Below are positions 21,501 through 31,035 of a stretch of DNA of 31,035 bases, piece after piece. The notes below the pieces were generated by a model, which saw only the letters and a list, made by a program, of their open reading frames with translations, did not search any database and had not been told where the DNA came from. This stretch comes from Intoshia linei. Its lineage: Eukaryota; Orthonectida; Rhopaluridae. Where the stretch lies: positions 1-31,035 of the forward strand of contig LWCA01000343.1 of the NCBI GenBank assembly GCA_001642005.1. Direction: 5' to 3'. Position numbers and translations under genes: made by a program. The first letter of the stretch is position 1. Each line of letters opens with the position of its first letter.

Positions 21501-24500
21501 TGCGAAATTGACGACCGAAACAACTCACAAAAGATTGGCAACAGTTTATAAATGTACCTATCTGCAATGTCTGTATAACCCTGAAATATTATTTCTGGTG
21601 AATTCATAATATCAAAATTGGAATCATCATTCATTTTGACTTTAGATTCCAACAAAAGTTTTGCAATTTTATAGTAATTTTCTCGTAAAGTTTTATTTTT
21701 CGATTGCAAACATTCTTTTCTAATTAAATTAACAGCAATTTCTTTAGAAATAGTTTTCTTGTCAATATTGGCACCAGAATCTAGTAAAATTTTGACAATT
21801 TCGTATCTCCCGAATCGAACAGCGTAATGCAACGGCGCAGCTCTCATTCCAAGATTCAAACATTTATTATTAATCAAAAGTTTAACTACCTCAGGGGTAC
21901 CGTACACACAAGCTGCACTAAAAAGAGACAATCCAATTTTATCAAAATTACTTCCAATGTTAGCGTCCTTTTCAATCAAATTTACAATTTCGTCAACATT
22001 ATTACTTCTAATCAGCTCTAAAAATTTCAAATAGCTACAATCCAAAAGACTTTTTTTTGAATGAGATTTGACTTCATTACCAATAATTATGGGCATTCCG
22101 ACATTAATGTCAATTGCTCTTTCAACAAACAGATGACTGGGAGCAATTGTGTTGCACAATTGCTTGACATGTTCTGCATCGTAAAATAACGAACCAGAAA
22201 TAATTTTTGCCAATTTAATAACCTCAGATTGCACTTTTTCATTTTGGCAATATAAAATCAATTCAAAAATATCTACAAATTTATCAATGTGCAACATTCG
22301 ACAGCAAAAATTTCGCGATGAACGGAATAAACTGTACAATAATTTTATAATTAATTGTAAAGATGAGTTTAAAGATTTTTTTATATCTGGAACCATATTT
22401 ATCACATTAGAAGTTGAGCGTACACGCGGTAGAAAAGATTTTGGTGTTGATGGTTTATCTTCAGATGATATAGAAACAATTCCTTCTTTCAATGTAAAAT
22501 TTACTGGAGGTGGCGGGTATATTTGATTTGATTTTACAACGGTATTGTCACTTTTGTTTTCATTTTCTACAAGTTCTCCAAGTCTGTCAATTATAAATTC
22601 AATTAATCCATTTGACGCCAATATTTCGCAATCTATGTGTTTTCGATAAAAATTTTCAGATAAACATAAAAAGCATTTGATAGTTTTGTCGGTTATCTAA
22701 ATTAGTAATATTAACATAATTAATAATGTGTATTCAAATTTTATAAAAACTACTCGATTATGACTATTTAATTTTACTTTTACTTAGTTTCAAAACTCAG
22801 TATATTTATGAATAACAGAAACTACTATCATAAGTAAAATAAAAAAGTAACTACAATAAACAGTGTTTCCAACCTTTTTTACTACATTACCCATGTCATA
22901 CCATGTAGTACTTATTTTGATATTACCCACAATATACTTTAATTACAAATTGATGGTCAGTTTTTAGAATAAGAGCCATATTAATTTTTTTAAAAATATA
23001 ATTTTAATCTTTTGAGATTGTCATTTAAGATATTGGATATGATTTTAAACAACATACCAGAATTTATATTTTACACAATTTTAGGACATGTTTCATTTTT
23101 AAAACAAAGAGTAATTTATGGTTTTGACCATGAAGGTCTGCGTTTCTGAAGCTAAGATTTACGACAATGTTGATGATTTTATAACTCGTCCATAATTTGT
23201 TTTATTATATTTTTGAGCACATTTTATATTTAAACAAAAGGAAAAATTGGTTTTTCTCTCTGAAATACTCAAATTCGGAAACTGAAAAATAGATATCAAC
23301 GTCCCTGCGACAAAACTGTATTAAATTTAGTTAAAATATGTCTATTTATCAGTCTGTCTGTTCTAGTTTATTTAAGAAAGTAAAAAAAGTCGAAATTCTA
23401 AAAATTTCATTTTCAGAAATTTCATAAAGTACTTCAAATTATAAAAAATACACAATCTAATAATGATTTTAAAATTATCAACATAATAAATAGCAAACTC
23501 AAAAAAATCAATTTTCACGATCCAAACCACAGATTACCCTCTCTAAAAAATGAAAATAGTCGTATCATTCAAAAAAACTTACAGTTGATACAATTATATC
23601 TGGTTAACACCATAGCCTTTTTAAGACATGGGCAATATGGGCTGTAGCCCAGGGCTCCAAATTAATAAAAGTACTTACATTTATATCTTAAAAAGAAATC
23701 CCATTTATTAAAAAATACTTCACATTTATATCTTAATAATCAGTTGATAAGTTTTGAAGTTTGAACTAATATAAATAATAATAAAATAAATAAAATAACT
23801 AATATAAACTCTATCAAGTACCAAACAGTTATAGAGCATAACCTCATACCTCTCCTTCCTCACAACGAAAATTTAAGAAAAAATTTGATCTATCAACAAG
23901 ATAATGCGAGTTGTCACAAATCTAGGTCGACAAAATTATTTTTAAATAATCATTTTTTTAATATTATGAACTGGCCTGCTATGTCTCCAGATCTCAACTC
24001 TATAGAAAATATTTGGGGTATAATGGTTCGATGTCTCTATTGTGGAAATAAACAATATAACAATATTAATGAACCAACAAAATCCGTAATGGATTCATGG
24101 GAGGACATTTTGGATGAAATGTCTTTAAAACTATCATATTCTGTAAAAAATTGTGCAATTAAAGTATTAAAAGTTGGAGGAAAGTCAATTAATTATTGAA
24201 AGAAATATTCATGTAGCATATATAGTCATTATAATTAATAAACAGTTGTGTTGTTATAATTGTGGATACTCTACATTTCCACTAATTTACTAAATATGGT
24301 GAATTGATTAAGAACTAATAATTTTACAATTTTTAAATAAACATGTAATAGCATTTCGTTAATTTTATATTCTGCCAAATTTTTGATGTTACCAGTATTG
24401 TAATTATATTTATTGATAGAAATGACTGTTGTTATAATTAGTAAACGGAGTGTATATGATTATAATCCGTAGAACATTTTTTAAAGAAACACTTTTAGTG

Positions 24501-25206
24501 TCCATCATATCTGGATATTACGTGATAAAAATTACTTCAGGTGATTTAAGGTATAGTAAGGAAGACAATGAACTAACAATAAATGCTAATTTGTCCTCAT
24601 CAGGTGACAATTTTTGACATAATTTGGTAATAGTAGACATGGCTGATTGAACGGTATCTTTATGTAAATGTTGTTCATATTCTGAAATTAAGGTAATAAT
24701 ATAATTCAACGCGCCACTGTCTAAAATGGCTGAAATTTCTCGTATAGTAATATATTCCAACATCTAAAAATCAATTTAAATTTTAAATAAAATTAAAATA
24801 CCTTAACACATTGTTCAACTAAATCTTTGCTAATACGTTCATTAATATTAATATTAGAAATTCGATTGCACAAAGATTTAATAAAACTATCAATAGCGAC
24901 AAGTCGTCTACTGCATTCTGACGAAACGTCAAGATAATACGTAATAGCTCTCGCTGTAACCTCTAGCAACTGATCGCTAGCACTTTCATTTAAAAAAATA
25001 TTTGCTAAAGCAGGCAAAAAGGTTCGTGGCGGATAGCTAAAAATAAAAATAAATTATAAAATCAAAATGTAAAACTTGTCGAAGCATCGATCAATATTAT
25101 CCGACATTAAAAGCATCATGCAAAGCTGCTCTAAAGCTACAAGTTGTAATTCTGCGTTCCCAGTTTTCAACCATTCTAGTAATGTAGAAGGATCGGCACC
25201 AGTCAT
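15578..25206 (-). CDS. HECTD1: E3 ubiquitin-protein ligase HECTD1, 4 exons, 2570 aa
   Basis: HECTD1 is a HECT-type ligase that passes ubiquitin from an E2 through its own cysteine to substrates. Exons in transcript order: 25206-25076, 25036-24802, 24763-24536, 22696-15578. The sum (7713 nt) divides by three and all junctions are GT-AG with agreeing phase. Introns are 39, 38 and 1839 nt. The first exon holds [19 protein letters not shown] and the second PPRTFLPAL and [13 protein letters not shown], both near-identical to animal HECTD1. Ankyrin repeats lie at about 418-513, a SUN/discoidin-like domain at about 1241-1368 ([20 protein letters not shown]), a MIB/HERC2 domain at about 1416-1475 ([14 protein letters not shown]), an acidic stretch near 1740, and the family block [12 protein letters not shown] near 1800. 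The HECT domain fills about 2145-2570, with catalytic Cys2539 in [18 protein letters not shown] and the C-terminal end GFYLN. Human HECTD1 has 2610 residues, so the gene is full length. The frame of the last exon stays open upstream of a TTG at 22621, because the true exon edge is at 22696. Confidence 0.95.
23340..23615. repeat. Dispersed repeat family, copy 3
   Basis: This shorter copy lies in the large HECTD1 intron. AGTTTATTTAAGAAAGTAA at 23365, ACCACAGATTACC at 23526 and a following block ending ATCTGGTTAACACCA parallel positions 7864, 8118 and about 8190 of copy 1, in the same order. Confidence 0.65.
23806..24454 (+). mobile_element. Tc1-like transposon remnant with C-terminal transposase
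   Basis: From about 23806 to the stop at 24199 the frame encodes the C-terminal part of a Tc1-family transposase. It holds the second catalytic aspartate in [12 protein letters not shown] and the last acidic residue in [12 protein letters not shown]. The N-terminal DNA-binding domains and the first aspartate are absent, so the element is dead. GTAAACGGAGTGTA at 24441-24454 resembles the inner side of a Tc1 inverted repeat and ends in TA; I could not find the left end. It is inserted antisense in the 1839-nt HECTD1 intron (22697-24535), which also holds a short perfect hairpin, TGGGCTGTAGCCCA, at 23638-23651. Confidence 0.85.
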
Positions 25207-25804
25207 TAAAATGATAAATACAAATTAGGTAAATTTTATAATCTAAATTGGAATAAATCAAAATAGTTACATAAAAATAAAATGTATTTCATTTCCATAA
25301 AAACAATTGTACCTGTAGTAGTATCATGACTACTAAATTAATTTAAAATTTAATACATCAATGAACCATTATAATTATTGTTTATATAGATTACTCAAAG
25401 TATAATTAATTAACCAATTTTTACATAACAATAAATTTTTAGACGCACAAAAATGTTAAACGTCAATTAAATTAAATTGTAATTTACACTTAGGAAACTA
25501 ACGCACATTTTATTATAATGAAAATTAATTGATTAGATACTAATGATACTAAAATTACCTTTTAACACAATTTTTTATATAAAATGTAATGCTGAAAACT
25601 TTCCATAAAATAAAGTACATATGGATAATTCAATTATCGTTTAACTGGAAGGATACCATGCAACAATTTAAATAAAGTCAAATATGACTGAAAAATTTAT
25701 TCAAGGTACAAAAGTTTTTCTTGGTTAAATCTTTATTCGTATCCTCTAAAATATAACATGTAGTCGAATGCAAGTAATTGACATGTAAAAAATCAAATAA
25801 CAAA
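25207..25804. other. HECTD1-PSMB4 intergenic spacer
   Basis: A 598-bp AT-rich spacer between two genes on the minus strand. It must hold the PSMB4 3' end and the HECTD1 promoter. No coding frame, repeat copy or defensible promoter motif is seen. Confidence 0.5.
25732..25737 (-). terminator. Poly(A) signal AATAAA for PSMB4
   Basis: A canonical AATAAA on the minus strand lies 68-73 nt after the PSMB4 stop codon. A second copy lies at about 25696-25701. Confidence 0.5.
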
Positions 25805-27173
25805 TTACCTGACATAATCAGCTATATCCCAATTTGACTCTACCTTTGCAACGTCGCTTACGGAGGAACCTTCTGTGTTATCCACTATTGCTATTTGGAA
25901 CTAAAGTACATTGTACTGATTTTATTCAAAAAAATGTCAATTACTTGATCTGAACTCTGTTTATCCATGCAATACAATACCTCGATGCATTTTTTTACAA
26001 CACTTACTGCTTCTTCTTTTATAATGTTTCCTTGTTTAGATTCATAGAAATTTCTCAATATGGGCTAAAACGATTACATTTTAAATTCAATATTATAGTC
26101 CAATTCCATTGGATTTGAAATAATTCTTAGCCACTTAAATAAATTGGCCATGGCCCAAAAAATGAAAAAACCAGCACAATATAAGTACATAATACCTGCG
26201 CTATGTGTAAGCCAAATCCACACGCCAGGGTGTTGCCAGTAAAAGCAATACCAATTTTGTCTACGTATCCCAAATATCTATAAAAATTAGTATTGTACAT
26301 AATTGTATCATAAAATAACGCAAAATTACTTTAATCCATCTTGCACTCCCCCAACAATATAAGTATTCCAAAATGGATTCATTTTGCATCTAGCTTGATA
26401 CAAAATACGAGTCAACCAAGAATGCAAAATTAAAGGAGTCATTTTATACCCGTCATCATTTAAATCTTCCTGTAACCTATAGGTTAATTTAAATTTAAAA
26501 ATTAAAGCATGATTATCAAAAGTACATTCTATTTTCAACCATGCTTTTCACTTTCTGATAATCGGCCAAGTCCCCTGAAACACCGAGCACCGTATTTTCA
26601 TTTATTTTCAATAGTCGTTGAACGTTTGGATATCTGTGCATATTACCATAATTTCCCATCGTGTCAGCCGCAATTACCACACCATTGTTGTATTTTATGC
26701 CAATAACAGAACTTCCTGTTGTTATCGGATATCTAATATTAAAAAAATTAAAAATGACATTAAATGGCGTAATTAACCGTAAATTTAGAAAAAAGTAGAG
26801 ATTATGTGACTTAAATTATAAATAAACGGAAACAAGTGCCGTATTTCAGCAAACTGAGACAATAATAATTCCCCTTTTATTGCTACCCCACTCTTTTATT
26901 TATTAAACCTTCAAAAAACTGGAAAAACACAAATAATTATATTAACAAACAAAATGTGTAAATCAAATGAAATTTTTTAACTTGCTCATTTTATCTTGGG
27001 TACTAGTCTGATATAGGTTCATTTACTGAGCGTCGGCTTAAATTAATTTTTTCAAAATCACGCTTCGTCTATATTGAAATTTATTCAATTAAACAGTAAA
27101 TTGAGACATTATTAGGTTAAAAAACGATAAATTACCCTGAATATTCAATAATAGAATTCATAGTTTGATTCAT
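25805..27173 (-). CDS. PSMB4: 20S proteasome subunit beta type-4 (beta-7), 6 exons, 229 aa
   Basis: A non-catalytic beta-ring subunit of the 20S proteasome core; in other animals its C-terminal tail clasps the opposite beta ring. Exons in transcript order: 27173-27136, 26732-26526, 26476-26330, 26277-26196, 26064-25945, 25900-25805. They sum to 690 nt, phases agree throughout, and introns are 403, 49, 52, 131 and 44 nt. Diagnostic matches are TTGSSVIGIKYNNGVVIAAD, VLGVSGDLADYQ, HSWLTRILYQARCKMNPFWN, YLGYVDKIGIAF, KKCIEVLY and SNWDIADYV. The propeptide before the conserved core appears to be only about 10 residues, against about 45 in human. The catalytic Thr1 chemistry is absent in this subunit family anyway. 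The stop follows directly after DYVR, so the C-terminal tail is a few residues shorter than the human one. It shares a 39-bp spacer with a divergent L11 gene. Confidence 0.93.
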
Positions 27174-27212
27174 TTTATAAAGAGAAAATAAGTTAATTAT
27201 AACTTTATTGTA
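27174..27212. promoter_or_regulatory. 39-bp divergent spacer, likely bidirectional promoter
   Basis: Only 39 bp lie between the start codons of PSMB4 (-) and mitochondrial L11 (+). The spacer is AT-rich, with TTATAA-like steps on both strands (TTTATAAAG next to PSMB4, TAATTATAAC in the middle). Both transcripts must start here, inside the neighbouring exon, or from an unseen upstream non-coding exon. Confidence 0.6.
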
Positions 27213-28695
27213 ATGTCAAAATCACTTAAAAAAATTGCTGAAAAAATTAAACCTCCTCCCTATCTGACTACAACAATATACACTGAAAGTGCATGTAATT
27301 TGTTTAGTTTATTTTTTGTATTCTTAACTTAATTTTATTTTAAAAAATTTAGCTCCTGCGCCTCCTTTGGGTACCCAAATTGCCGAGGTTTTAAAATTAT
27401 TTATTTCTATATAAATTTTACCTTTTGAATGCATTTATTTGAAATTTTTGTTAAATTTCATGTTAAATGGGCCCTCAATTTTCCAAATTGAGCATTAAAA
27501 ATGATATTCTTGAATATCATGATTATTTTGTGCTAATGTTAAAATTAAAAATGTCATGTTGATATGTCCAATACATTGGAGAAATGGTTAAGACTATATG
27601 ACAGTATGAATCGTTTGCGAAATTTTTTTATGGGCCTATTTATCATTTTCTGGTGGCCTTGAGCTAGGTGGGTTCGGCTCTGTATGTATAGATGAGTTTG
27701 CAAAAATTTTTAACACAATGGTCCTTTAAGAATAAAAATTTTATGCGTCATGAAAATTTTAAATTTTTAATTACAAACAGATGTGTAATTAGTTAATTAA
27801 AATATGTGTGTGTACAGAGCCAAACATTCGATTCACCTCGAGTCACCAATTTTTTGTGTATACCATCATTTTCAAAAAGTGAAAAAAACTTATTCCTTGA
27901 ATTTTAAAAAACGCAAACTTTAACATTTTTTCGAGGTTAATGAATGTCATCAATTTCTTTGTTTGAAATTTATATTTTTACGGTCAAAATCACAAATTAC
28001 CTATTATTTTGAAACATGAAAACAACTCATAATCCTAGAATTTAAAAATAAAATATAGTTAATACAGTTTTTTCAGAATCTCAAAAAACTCATTCTCAAA
28101 ATATTTAAATGTCCGAAATTAATGCCTTGACGTTTAAAAGCGCATTTAGTATTTATTTTTTTTTGTACAAATAAAAAATAATGATTGAATATTATTTAAT
28201 TATCGTTATAAAATTTAAAAATCTCAGAAATTCACGCATTCGTCGTCAAAAACGAATATAGAACCATAATCATATGACCATAGCCATTTATCCAAGGCTC
28301 TTGGTTTACCATTTTAAATTTAATACACAAAATAGTGATGATATTCAAGAATGTGTCATTTTAATAGTAAATTTGCAAAAATGAAGCCCCATTTTACTTA
28401 AAATTCGTTGAGGTTGAGGTTATGGTAGGTTCGGTACGGTATATTGTTATGAATATTTTCAAAAATTTTGAATTACAATGTAATTTAACTGTCCACTTTT
28501 TGGAGTTATAGTGGTTACTAACCACTGTATTATTTATTTTCAGATGATGACACGTTTTTCATAATTGTATATTATACTCATAAATGTATTAAAACTTAGA
28601 GAAATATTCAAATTGCAACGTTCATCAAATATTTCAATGAGCAGACTAAACATATTAAAAAGAATGTACCAATTCCTATACGATTGTGGGCTAAT
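27213..28695 (+). CDS. MRPL11: Mitochondrial ribosomal protein L11, 5' part, exons 1-3
   Basis: L11 forms the GTPase-associated stalk base of the mitoribosome with 23S-type rRNA. Exon 1 is 27213-27294, exon 2 is 27353-27387 and exon 3 is 28600-28695; phases agree and 71 residues are encoded. Exon 1 starts MSKSLKKIAEKIK. Exons 1-2 join to give the L11 signature PAPPLGTQIAE. Exon 3 continues with RNIQIATFIKYFNEQTK and NVPIPIRLWAN, aligning with the segment RGxxIxxFCKxFN of the family. Introns are 58 and 1212 nt. After the donor at 28696 no further L11 exon is found up to 31035, so the C-terminal rRNA-binding domain lies outside the window or has been lost. The third intron is packed with transposons. 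Confidence 0.82.
27780..28290. repeat. Dispersed repeat family, copy 4
   Basis: This diverged copy lies in L11 intron 2. ATCACAAATTACC at 27989 and CAGAAATTCACGCATTCG near 28225 match copies 1-3 in order, with AT-rich filler between. The edges are uncertain. Confidence 0.55.
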
Positions 28696-28738
28696 GTTAT
28701 TTTTTATTTTATAACAAAATTTTTAATTATCTCTATTG

Positions 28739-29066
28739 CAGTGGATCCCGATTCAAATAGTGTACGGAGTACTACGGACCCCCATTTAAAAGAATTATTT
28801 TATTTCACCCAATAGGAAAAATGAAATATAAAATGCATATGAAAAAATGGGATTTTTCTTTGAAATTTATTTTTGGGTTTCATTAAGTGGATTTTTTCAA
28901 AAAAATATCGGTAAAATTCGATTTTGACCTAAGGGTTTGAAATGGTATTTTTTATTACATTTTATTTTTATTAAACCAAGTTGATAAATTTTTTATATAT
29001 TTTATTTGAACCTCCGGTATATAGTTTTGAACGCAAGGGGTCCAGGGTTTCAATCGGGAACCACTG
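28739..29066. mobile_element. hAT-type MITE, 328 bp, with target duplication
   Basis: It begins CAGTGGATCCCGATT and ends AATCGGGAACCACTG, so its 15-bp terminal inverted repeats differ at one base. The flanks ctctattg (28731-28738) and gtctattg (29067-29074) match at seven of eight bases, the 8-bp duplication expected of hAT. The inside has no coding capacity and shares the block CCTAAGGGTTTGAAAT with the repeat at 8640-8700. It starts 44 nt after L11 exon 3. Confidence 0.88.
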
Positions 29067-29074
29067 GTCTATTG

Positions 29075-29122
29075 CAGGTATTCTCAACCTTTTTTAGCTG
29101 TGGACCCCCAAAAAATTGATAA
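29075..29122. mobile_element. Second hAT end, interrupted by a pogo element
   Basis: The sequence CAGGTATTCTCAACC followed by TTTTTTAGCTGTGGACCCCC is a classic hAT terminus. It starts directly after the right target duplication of the neighbouring MITE. At 29123 a TA is followed by a pogo-like element. The continuation after 30456 (AATCACAATTTTTAATG) may be the rest of this hAT, but no opposite end is seen. Confidence 0.6.
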
Positions 29123-29124
29123 TA

Positions 29125-30455
29125 CAGTCAAACTTGGTCAATATGAACTGCTGTGTATCAGTTTTCGAGGCCGTTCAAATTAGAAACTAATATGAACAAG
29201 GTTATGGTGTTATGATAATCTAGGGGGAAATTCTTTATTTAAAATATATGTTAGAAATTTATTTTAGGGTATAAATTTAATATCAATTAATAATTTATTA
29301 ATATAAAATTAAAATAGTTGTATTGCATTGAATTAACTAAATTCTTGGTTTGCACTTAATGAAATCAGTCATTTTTATTTTCTTTTACTTTTTTTCATAA
29401 GTTATATGATCAATTATTTGCCAGCTGTTTTCCCTTTTGTGTGGTAAATTTTTTTTTAAAATTTTTTCAAGTTTCATTGCATTATATGCGTCAAAACGTG
29501 TCAATATTTTAATATAAGGTTTTTCGATTTTCGGATTATGAGTGGTTTCAATTTTTCCCCTAACATATTAACTGCAAATAAAATGGTAATTCTTTTTTTG
29601 CGAAATTTTCCACTGGCCTTATCGGCCTTTGATATTGTGTACGTTCGAATCAAATAGCACTTATAAAAAGGCCCGTTTCATCGCAATTGAATATATTATA
29701 CGGTCATATTCTTTTAATTTCGCTAAATATGCTTCACTCAAATTTAAGATTGTATTTTGATTTACAGTTTTGGAATCCCCAATAATTTTGTATGACGATA
29801 TAGTGTCGTTTTATAAATTGACCAGCTAACCTAATTAATTAAAAGCTAACCAGCCGTTCGATGCTTTAAAATTTTGATTTATATATATAACTCTTTGTAG
29901 TAAAATTTCTCCACTAACACTTATATTTTGTGTTCGTTGAATTTGAAAACACTCGTACAGAATATCATCTACTTGACTTCCGATCTTAAATGAGTTTTAC
30001 GTTTCTGATTGACGTTGACTATTGAGTCATTTAGTATAGTCCTTATGTTTTAAAATATTGTTTACGGTTCTTATAGATATATCACGTTTGTCAGCTAAAA
30101 ATCTTTGAGAACAATCGGCATCGTTTTTAAATGATTCTAATAATTTTCTGTTGTCATTCAGTAAAAAATCTTTTCTTTTTCGCTTTTTATATTTATTTTC
30201 AATGTTCATATTAAAAAAATTAAAATATAATAAAATCAGTATAAATCTGACAGTAAAATATAATAACGTCCAAAATGAAATCGAAATAATTTCATTTTAA
30301 ATAATAATAATTTTCAGTGTACAAAATGAAAAGATTCATATAAAACAAATCACTTTTCGTAATGCTTCTATACAAAAAAAATCAATAATTATTACATTTG
30401 TTCAAATTAAGCTATATTCATATTGAACAGGATTCATAATGAACAGGTTTGACTG
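29125..30455. mobile_element. pogo/Tigger-like DNA transposon, 1331 bp
   Basis: The left end is CAGTCAAACTTGGTCAATAT. The right end, read on the minus strand, is CAGTCAAACCTGTTCATTAT. The element is flanked by TA on both sides (29123-29124 and 30456-30457), as is typical of the Tc1/mariner/pogo superfamily. Subterminal motifs like ATATGAAC recur near both ends and could be transposase-binding sites. It carries a broken pogo transposase on the minus strand and sits in an L11 intron, probably nested in an older hAT copy. Confidence 0.88.
29470..30209 (-). pseudogene. Broken pogo/Tigger transposase
   Basis: The first 60 codons from the ATG at 30209 are intact and give a Psq-type helix-turn-helix (LADKRDISIRTVNNILKHKD). 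Then, in shifted frames, come a CENP-B domain at about 29984-29840 (VDDILYECFQIQRTQNISVS, then FKASNGWLAFN) and the start of the DDE domain at about 29694-29540, with the first catalytic aspartate in NIFNCDETGLFYK and the block RKKRITILFAVN. Stops and frameshifts separate these pieces and the C-terminal catalytic acids are not recognisable, so it is inactive. Confidence 0.85.
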
Positions 30456-31035
30456 TAATCACAATTTTTAATGAATCATTACATTTGGGGAACGAATGAT
30501 GGTCAAAAGACATGGAGTACTCTATTTCTGCGAGATGATAAACTTGATGAACTATTAATATTAACCTTTAACCCGTCAAGGTTCCCAAAATGGAACATGT
30601 TTTTCAGGTATTGTTTACAGTATTAATTGTTTACAATATTATTTTATTAGATCAATAAAAAGTCTATATTATTTATTATTCCTGTGAAAAATTAATATTT
30701 TTTATTTCTTGGTTGATGTTTCATAGAATCATGAATATTAACTGATTTTTTGTCCCATTTTCAATTTGAAATTTAAAGCTTTTTTATGACTAGAAACTTG
30801 GCTCGGTCATAAATTGTAATAAAATTATAATATTTTAATAATATAATTAAATAAAACCGATGCTACTAAAATAGAACAATGAAGGTTTTTCAATAAGTTT
30901 TTACAAATGTAAGTAATTTAATTTAATACCAAAGAATTTACTTTTACATGATTTGCGCGTTTTATATTAGTATTTCTGAGCTTTTTTATTCTTATAAACG
31001 ACATCGATTTAAAATATCAAATTAAAACCTGATAA
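30456..31035. other. AT-rich right edge, within or beyond the L11 intron
   Basis: No exon of L11 or of another gene is recognised. It may include the right part of an older hAT copy (a patch with GGGGAACGAATGATGG and GGTTCCCAAAATGGAAC near 30490-30600). Otherwise nothing stands out. Confidence 0.4.

Noticed and set aside
25803-25810. Splice-donor-like AG|GTAATT at the PSMB4 end
   Set aside because: It coincides with the stop codon, placed where the family ends, and AATAAA signals follow within about 110 nt; no further exon is needed.
1-31035. tRNA, rRNA, spliceosomal RNA, CRISPR or viral sequences
   Set aside because: I looked for the conserved T-loop, Sm-site and repeat-spacer patterns and for capsid or polymerase-like frames; none could be supported.

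Overview
This is a stretch of AT-rich animal nuclear DNA. It contains spliced GT-AG genes, several unusually short introns and many decayed DNA transposons. Nidogen (a basement-membrane protein), HECTD1 and condensin I indicate a metazoan. Most splice gaps are only 33-52 nt and the repeats are DNA-transposon-like, so I favour a small, AT-rich invertebrate. I cannot name the species or phylum from the sequence. No bacterial, viral, CRISPR or tRNA features were seen.

Layout, left to right. 1-1139 has no recognisable gene. 1140-1958 (+) encodes a small protein with Psq and CENP-B helix-turn-helix domains, probably domesticated from a pogo-like transposase. 2437-2937 (+) is an unrecognised acidic ORF that may be its second exon. 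3097-15495 (+) is a 12-exon gene that I reassembled by splice phase; it encodes a compact nidogen of 743 residues. Its introns hold a roughly 110-bp tandem array (3480-4460), a hAT-type MITE (4659-5110), copies of a dispersed repeat, a 54-bp minisatellite (13619-13937) and, nested on the opposite strand, an intronless condensin I subunit CAP-H (9884-11980, -). A perfect E2F-type site abuts the CAP-H start codon.

Nidogen runs tail to tail, 82 bp apart, into HECTD1 (15578-25206, -). HECTD1 is a complete 2570-residue E3 ubiquitin ligase made of three small 5' exons plus one 7.1-kb terminal exon. Its only large intron carries a Tc1-type transposase remnant. Upstream lies PSMB4, the proteasome beta-7 subunit (25805-27173, -, six exons). 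Only 39 bp separate its start codon from that of the divergent gene for mitochondrial ribosomal protein L11 (27213 onward, +). Three L11 exons are visible; the rest of the gene is not found before the window ends. Its introns are filled with the dispersed repeat, a 328-bp hAT MITE with a target duplication, another hAT end, and a 1331-bp pogo/Tigger element with TA flanks that carries a broken transposase.

The genes do not form one pathway. They are housekeeping genes (proteasome, mitochondrial translation, chromosome condensation, ubiquitination) plus one extracellular-matrix gene, packed with very short spacers, divergent, convergent and nested, while transposons accumulate in a few large introns. 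All exon models come from reading by eye: coding frame, splice-phase agreement and remembered family sequences. No alignment or transcript evidence was available.
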